NCBI GenBank assembly: GCA_024635555.1
Contig: JAGXIO010000228.1
Span: 1 to 44,387 of the forward strand
From: Saccharicrinis sp.
GTDB lineage: Bacteria > Bacteroidota > Bacteroidia > Bacteroidales > Marinilabiliaceae
Direction: 5' to 3'
DNA length: 44,387 bases
The translations under genes were made by a program, and so were the position numbers. Below the pieces are notes generated by a model. It saw nothing but the letters and a program-made list of their open reading frames with translations. It was not told where the DNA came from and made no database searches. Of this stretch, positions 40,854-44,387 are shown piece after piece (position 1 is the first letter of the stretch; each line of letters starts with the position of its first letter).

Positions 40854-42470
40854 TTATTGCTTAATAAAGTACACCAACCTGTTTAAAGGAACTTCTATGC
40901 TCACTGTTTTGCCACCTTTGTATTTTTTACCCTGATCGTCAATCCATTTTCCATTTGGTAGTTTCACTGTTCTGCTTGTTCCCTTTTCAACCATTGGTGC
41001 CACCAGGTATTCACCCAACATATACTGGTTATTACAACTCTCAAACCCTTGATTTGGAAAAACATATTCCATATGACGAACGATAGGCTCGCCATCGGTT
41101 GCAGCTTTCTTGGCTAACTCAACAATGTAATCCCCCATTTTGGCATGAAGCAAGGCAGTCTCTCTACAAATGCTTAAATGCTTTTCATCGAGAACCCTCC
41201 AAGGGGCAACCGAAAATTGCATCATTGGCATAAGAGCCTGTACCTGTGCCGACCGTATCATCAATTCTTGATCGAATTTACTGTAATCGATGTTTTCAAA
41301 ATTTGAACGCAAGCCACCGCCAATCATATCGGGGCAAGTGAAAGGATGACCAATTAAACCGGCTGAAATCATATCGGGTATCAGCAATTTCATTTCATCC
41401 CATGAATAACCTTTATCCTGCAAGCGTTGTGCAAGAGGTTGATTCCCATTTTTCCAGCATGCCCTAAATTCGTTAAAATCAAAATTAGCGCCCAATTTTC
41501 CGTACATTTCTGCCTGAATAGTACCACTTGTATTGGTTTCCTCATTGGGAAAAACTTGTGAACCTTTGGTATAGAAATCGCTATCAGCAGCATCGAATTT
41601 GAAACCATCAATTCCATATTTTTCTTGCAAATTTTTCAATTGATCTTTTAACCAATCCATCGCTTCGGGGTTGCTCAGATCAAGACACGCACTGTAACCG
41701 TTCCACCATTTTATTAATGCCGGACGCTTGCTGTCCTTTTTCAAAACCAGGTATTTTTTCTGGGCAAGTGTTCTAAATTCAGGACTATCAGGACTAACAA
41801 AAGGGGTTATCCACAACATTACTTTAAAACCTTTTTCATGTAAATAGTCCATCATTCCTTTGGGATTTGGAAATTTGCTCGCCTCAAATTCAAAATTTCC
41901 GTAATAATTCGACCAAATATCATCTATCATAAAAACGCCAGTTGGAAAACCATTTTTAATAACATCATCGGCATATTTTATAATATCCTGCTGGTTTTGA
42001 TTACTACCCAGCTCAATCCATGTGTTGTACTGTGGCATTCTAAACATCAACTCATTGGGTGTTCTACCTGAAGGCGGGAAATGCAACTTCATAGCTCCAA
42101 CATACGCATCCCTCAGGTTTTCACCAGCATGAACCACTGCTATTTTTTCAACATCAGAATACAGTTTCAAGTTTCCATTTTCAAATTCAAAAGCAAAGGG
42201 CTCATCACTCCATACATATCTCCCCATGTTTGACATCAAAACCGGAGCAGCTTGATTTCCTTTATTATCTACCCGAAGGTCATTTATTTCTGTATTTGCT
42301 TCAAACGGCTGAAAGTGAATCTGATCGAAAGGGGTGTTGCAAAAAGCTTTAGCCGTATATGCACCATACCATTTTTCATTAGTCAAGGGTTCAATTTCTG
42401 ATATAATTTTTTGGGCAAATGCATTCATTGAAAAAACAAATCCCAATAATATAATCATTACTTTTTTCAT
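40854..42470 (-). CDS. GH31 alpha-glycosidase
   Basis: A 538-residue secreted enzyme with a signal peptide (IILLGFVFSMNAFAQ). GH31 features: TGVFMIDDIWSNYYGNFEF, FKVMLWITPFVSPDSPEF, GIDGFKFDAADSDFYT with nucleophile Asp293, GHPFTCPDMIGGGLRSN, and QALMPMMQFSVAPWRV. The catalytic Asp-containing KFDAAD is the family signature. It is shorter than classical GH31 alpha-glucosidases (700-800 residues), lacking much of the C-terminal beta-domain, and is similar in length to the short alpha-xylosidase/sulfoquinovosidase-like or galactosidase branches. With GH10 and GH3 nearby, removal of an alpha-linked side group from oligosaccharides is a plausible role. Substrate is not settled. Confidence 0.9.
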   Translation of the reverse strand: MKKVMIILLGFVFSMNAFAQKIISEIEPLTNEKWYGAYTAKAFCNTPFDQIHFQPFEANTEINDLRVDNKGNQAAPVLMSNMGRYVWSDEPFAFEFENGNLKLYSDVEKIAVVHAGENLRDAYVGAMKLHFPPSGRTPNELMFRMPQYNTWIELGSNQNQQDIIKYADDVIKNGFPTGVFMIDDIWSNYYGNFEFEASKFPNPKGMMDYLHEKGFKVMLWITPFVSPDSPEFRTLAQKKYLVLKKDSKRPALIKWWNGYSACLDLSNPEAMDWLKDQLKNLQEKYGIDGFKFDAADSDFYTKGSQVFPNEETNTSGTIQAEMYGKLGANFDFNEFRACWKNGNQPLAQRLQDKGYSWDEMKLLIPDMISAGLIGHPFTCPDMIGGGLRSNFENIDYSKFDQELMIRSAQVQALMPMMQFSVAPWRVLDEKHLSICRETALLHAKMGDYIVELAKKAATDGEPIVRHMEYVFPNQGFESCNNQYMLGEYLVAPMVEKGTSRTVKLPNGKWIDDQGKKYKGGKTVSIEVPLNRLVYFIKQ

Positions 42471-42531
42471 ATCTATTTTCTTTATATTTTAACTGATATT
42501 TTAAACATTGCTCGATATTTTTAAAAAAAAA

Positions 42532-44178
42532 TTAATGGTATTCAAATGCGCCTAAATCAGGTTTAGAATCTCGGGTATAATCATTAAAATCTTTAACAGC
42601 TAATGGAGTACCTGCAGCTTCATCAATAGCAGGAGAACCTGCTTTTAACCTAAAATCCAACGTTGCAACATTTTCAAAAAGTGGATCTAAATTAATAGTA
42701 TTGGTTATTGTGGTTTGTGCAGAGAAACTACCTATTGCACCAAAAAACAAGTTGTTATCGATGGTAACCGGAAAATTTTGGGAAGAATTACTTTTTATCT
42801 GTATAGGACACCCGCTAATGACATTATTCCTAATATTAAAGCCCAAATTAGCAGCATTTGAAGCTTCAATTAGCAAACCACAATTTTCCCAATTTCCAGC
42901 AAAACCACAATGATAAATCGTATTTTGATAAATATCCACGTTTTGAACAGGTCCATTATTTAAGTAACCTGCCAAACGAATTCCTATGGTACCAATATCA
43001 TAAACAAGATTGTCGTGAACTTTTATACTACTAACAATACCACCTTCTTCACTTGCAATGGTAATTCCGCCGCCCGTATTATAAACTTTATTCGCATAAA
43101 CATCTATGTTACTGATGTCTTTTTGGTAAGCATCCACATAAATACCAACACGCTTTAAATCATAAACGGTATTATGATGAATTGTACCATTTGAACAAGC
43201 ATTTTTTGCATCAATACCTTCCCCTCCATTATTTGGATCTGTCATTCGATTTGATACAGTATTGTAGGCAACTTCAAATCCGGTGACAGAAGCTAAACTA
43301 ATACATTCACCAGTACTAATAGATTTATCATTTAACATACAGGCCATTTCAACATTATTATACAAAACAGAAATGTTGGATGAATTAGCCATTACAATAC
43401 CCGATGCTCCTGTATTATATGTCTTGCAATTTTTTGCAGTTATATTACTGGATCCTGAAGCAAAAATACCCCAGAATTTTGCATTGATAACTTTCAAACC
43501 ATCTACTACAATCCAGCTTTTGCCATTAATATCAAAAAGACCACGACGATCAGCTGATGTTCCATTGGTTGAATTTGAACCATCAATAATAGCTTCATTT
43601 TTTACTTCTGAAAAATATATAATAGGATTGTTTGCTGTCCCGGAATTTACAGGAGTAATTTTAGAAGTTGGCAAATAGGTACCTGATTTAATGATAACTA
43701 CATCGCCTGCAATTGCTACTTCAGCCGCTTTATTTACTGTTAAAAATGGTTTGTCGATTGCTCCACTATTTACATCTTTCCCAGTTGGCGAAACATAAAG
43801 ATAACGAAGTCCTGCCGGCAACCCGACAATAGCAATTGAAACAACAAAATTAGCGGTAGTTTCTCCTGAAGTATAACTTCCGTTTGCGGCTTGAGTAGCC
43901 TTGATAATTGTGGTTCCTGCACCCACTATGGTAACCATGTTTCCGGCAATGGTGGCAACGGCAGTATTGCTACTTGTATATGTAAATGCACCTGCACTGT
44001 TACTTGTTGGAGAAGTTAATGCAAAAGAACTATCACCAACCACTTTGGCCGGAACTGAAAATCCTGAGATAGTTGGTGCAATCAATACTTCTTCTTTTTT
44101 ACTATCACAACCAAAGGTTAAAATTGAAATAATAATACCAATAGCAAGAATGGATAATTGTCTCTTTATGTTTTTCAT
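42532..44178 (-). CDS. Beta-helix lipoprotein with N-terminal Ig-like domain (possible PL)
   Basis: A 548-residue protein with a lipoprotein signal (IISILTFGCDSKKEE). Residues ~33-115 form a bacterial Ig-like domain (TSSNTAVATIAGNMVTIVGA), then LRYLYVSPTGKDVNSGAIDK and FLTVNKAAEVAIAGDVVIIK start a right-handed beta-helix with repeated turns (SGIVMANSSNISVLYNN, HHNTVYDLKRVGIYVDAY, VDIYQNTIYHCGFAG). The cap reads DFRLKAGSPAIDEAAG and DLGAFEYH. The layout resembles PL9/PL1-type pectate or related lyases. It lies 17 bases after the GH10-like fragment at the edge and upstream of GH31. Lyase activity would suit the GH105-like enzyme at the other end of the region. Confidence 0.82.
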   Translation of the reverse strand: MKNIKRQLSILAIGIIISILTFGCDSKKEEVLIAPTISGFSVPAKVVGDSSFALTSPTSNSAGAFTYTSSNTAVATIAGNMVTIVGAGTTIIKATQAANGSYTSGETTANFVVSIAIVGLPAGLRYLYVSPTGKDVNSGAIDKPFLTVNKAAEVAIAGDVVIIKSGTYLPTSKITPVNSGTANNPIIYFSEVKNEAIIDGSNSTNGTSADRRGLFDINGKSWIVVDGLKVINAKFWGIFASGSSNITAKNCKTYNTGASGIVMANSSNISVLYNNVEMACMLNDKSISTGECISLASVTGFEVAYNTVSNRMTDPNNGGEGIDAKNACSNGTIHHNTVYDLKRVGIYVDAYQKDISNIDVYANKVYNTGGGITIASEEGGIVSSIKVHDNLVYDIGTIGIRLAGYLNNGPVQNVDIYQNTIYHCGFAGNWENCGLLIEASNAANLGFNIRNNVISGCPIQIKSNSSQNFPVTIDNNLFFGAIGSFSAQTTITNTINLDPLFENVATLDFRLKAGSPAIDEAAGTPLAVKDFNDYTRDSKPDLGAFEYH

Positions 44179-44194
44179 CTTATTGAGATTTAGT

Positions 44195-44387
44195 TTAAAA
44201 TTCGACTACCACCTTACCAGCTGTTTTCGATAAATTTATTTCTTTGGCATTTCCATCAATCGTAACTTTATATTTACCGTAAAACGCTGGAACAGAGAAT
44301 TCACCTTCCCGATTTGTTTTTCCTTTCTCCCTGGTCCACCATTCATGATAAATCAGATTTTGGTAAGCAATTGCAGCAGGCGTTGCA
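44195..44387 (-). CDS. C-terminus of a probable GH10 xylanase, 5' part outside window
   Basis: The minus strand is open from the right edge to TAA at 44195-44197, reading ATPAAIAYQNLIYHEWWTRE, KGKTNREGEFSVPAFYGKYK and VTIDGNAKEIN, ending VVVEF. The PAAIAYQNL...EWWT followed by a G-rich FYGKYKVTI module is the usual end of Bacteroidota GH10 proteins, and the intact GH10 at 34294 ends in a related way (AAVWREYVTGKWKT, then HGHLGKYEIIV). Only 63 residues are visible and no catalytic residue is included, so GH10 is likely but not certain. Confidence 0.6.
   Translation of the reverse strand, partial: ATPAAIAYQNLIYHEWWTREKGKTNREGEFSVPAFYGKYKVTIDGNAKEINLSKTAGKVVVEF

Noticed and set aside
43283-43678. 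Plus-strand open frame of 131 codons opposite the beta-helix lipoprotein
   Set aside because: Antisense shadow of the repeated beta-helix sequence without its own signals.

Overview
The window reads as a carbohydrate-utilisation region of a Bacteroidota chromosome, probably a free-living or marine/anaerobic member of the Bacteroidia. The basis is AT-rich DNA, many lipobox and Sec signal peptides on glycosidases, a type IX secretion C-terminal sorting domain on one protein, TAnnTTTG-like -7 promoter elements, and typical Bacteroidota glycosidase families. No SusC/SusD pair, IS transposase, tRNA, rRNA or CRISPR array is visible. Species cannot be named from this sequence.

Layout. (1) 1-1702: a sodium:solute symporter cut by the left edge (minus) is divergent from an AraC-type regulator (plus), the only plus-strand gene recognised. 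(2) 1728-10782, all minus: GH105-like hydrolase, CE6-like acetylesterase, GH3 with PA14, GH101-like hydrolase, GH5-like hydrolase. (3) 10783-13780: a scar zone with palindromic repeat units, a truncated ADP-ribosylglycohydrolase, a GH38/GH127 chimeric remnant, one intact beta-helix lipoprotein, and a beta-helix/GH5 chimeric remnant. (4) 13780-24871: a sugar uptake and phosphorylation block (ureide-permease-like transporter, ribokinase, GH127, SIS isomerase, EamA transporter, two ROK kinases) mixed with a CE2-like esterase, a truncated beta-propeller gene and an unrecognised secreted protein. (5) 24885-31946: a T9SS-exported beta-helix/CBM protein, a beta-helix remnant, a pyruvyl-transferase-like protein and a GH38-like protein. 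(6) 32042-44387: GH92, GH10, two GH3, GH31, a second beta-helix lipoprotein, and the C-terminus of a probable GH10 protein cut by the right edge.

How it may work (inference). GH10, GH3, CE2, CE6, GH127, GH31 and GH105-type enzymes fit deacetylation and depolymerisation of acetylated, arabinose- and uronate-decorated plant or algal polysaccharide such as glucuronoarabinoxylan or pectin-linked hemicellulose. GH92, GH38-like and GH101-like enzymes suggest mannosidic or glycoprotein-like side targets. Sugars would enter through single-component symporters/permeases and be phosphorylated by ROK and PfkB kinases. The substrate is not proven by sequence.

The most striking aspect is genomic: at least six remnants of former genes. 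Several join the start of one gene to the end of another, two paralogous ROK genes share a homogenised 3' half, and one of them has lost the phosphate-binding aspartate. The locus looks like a catabolic island remodelled by duplication and deletion.
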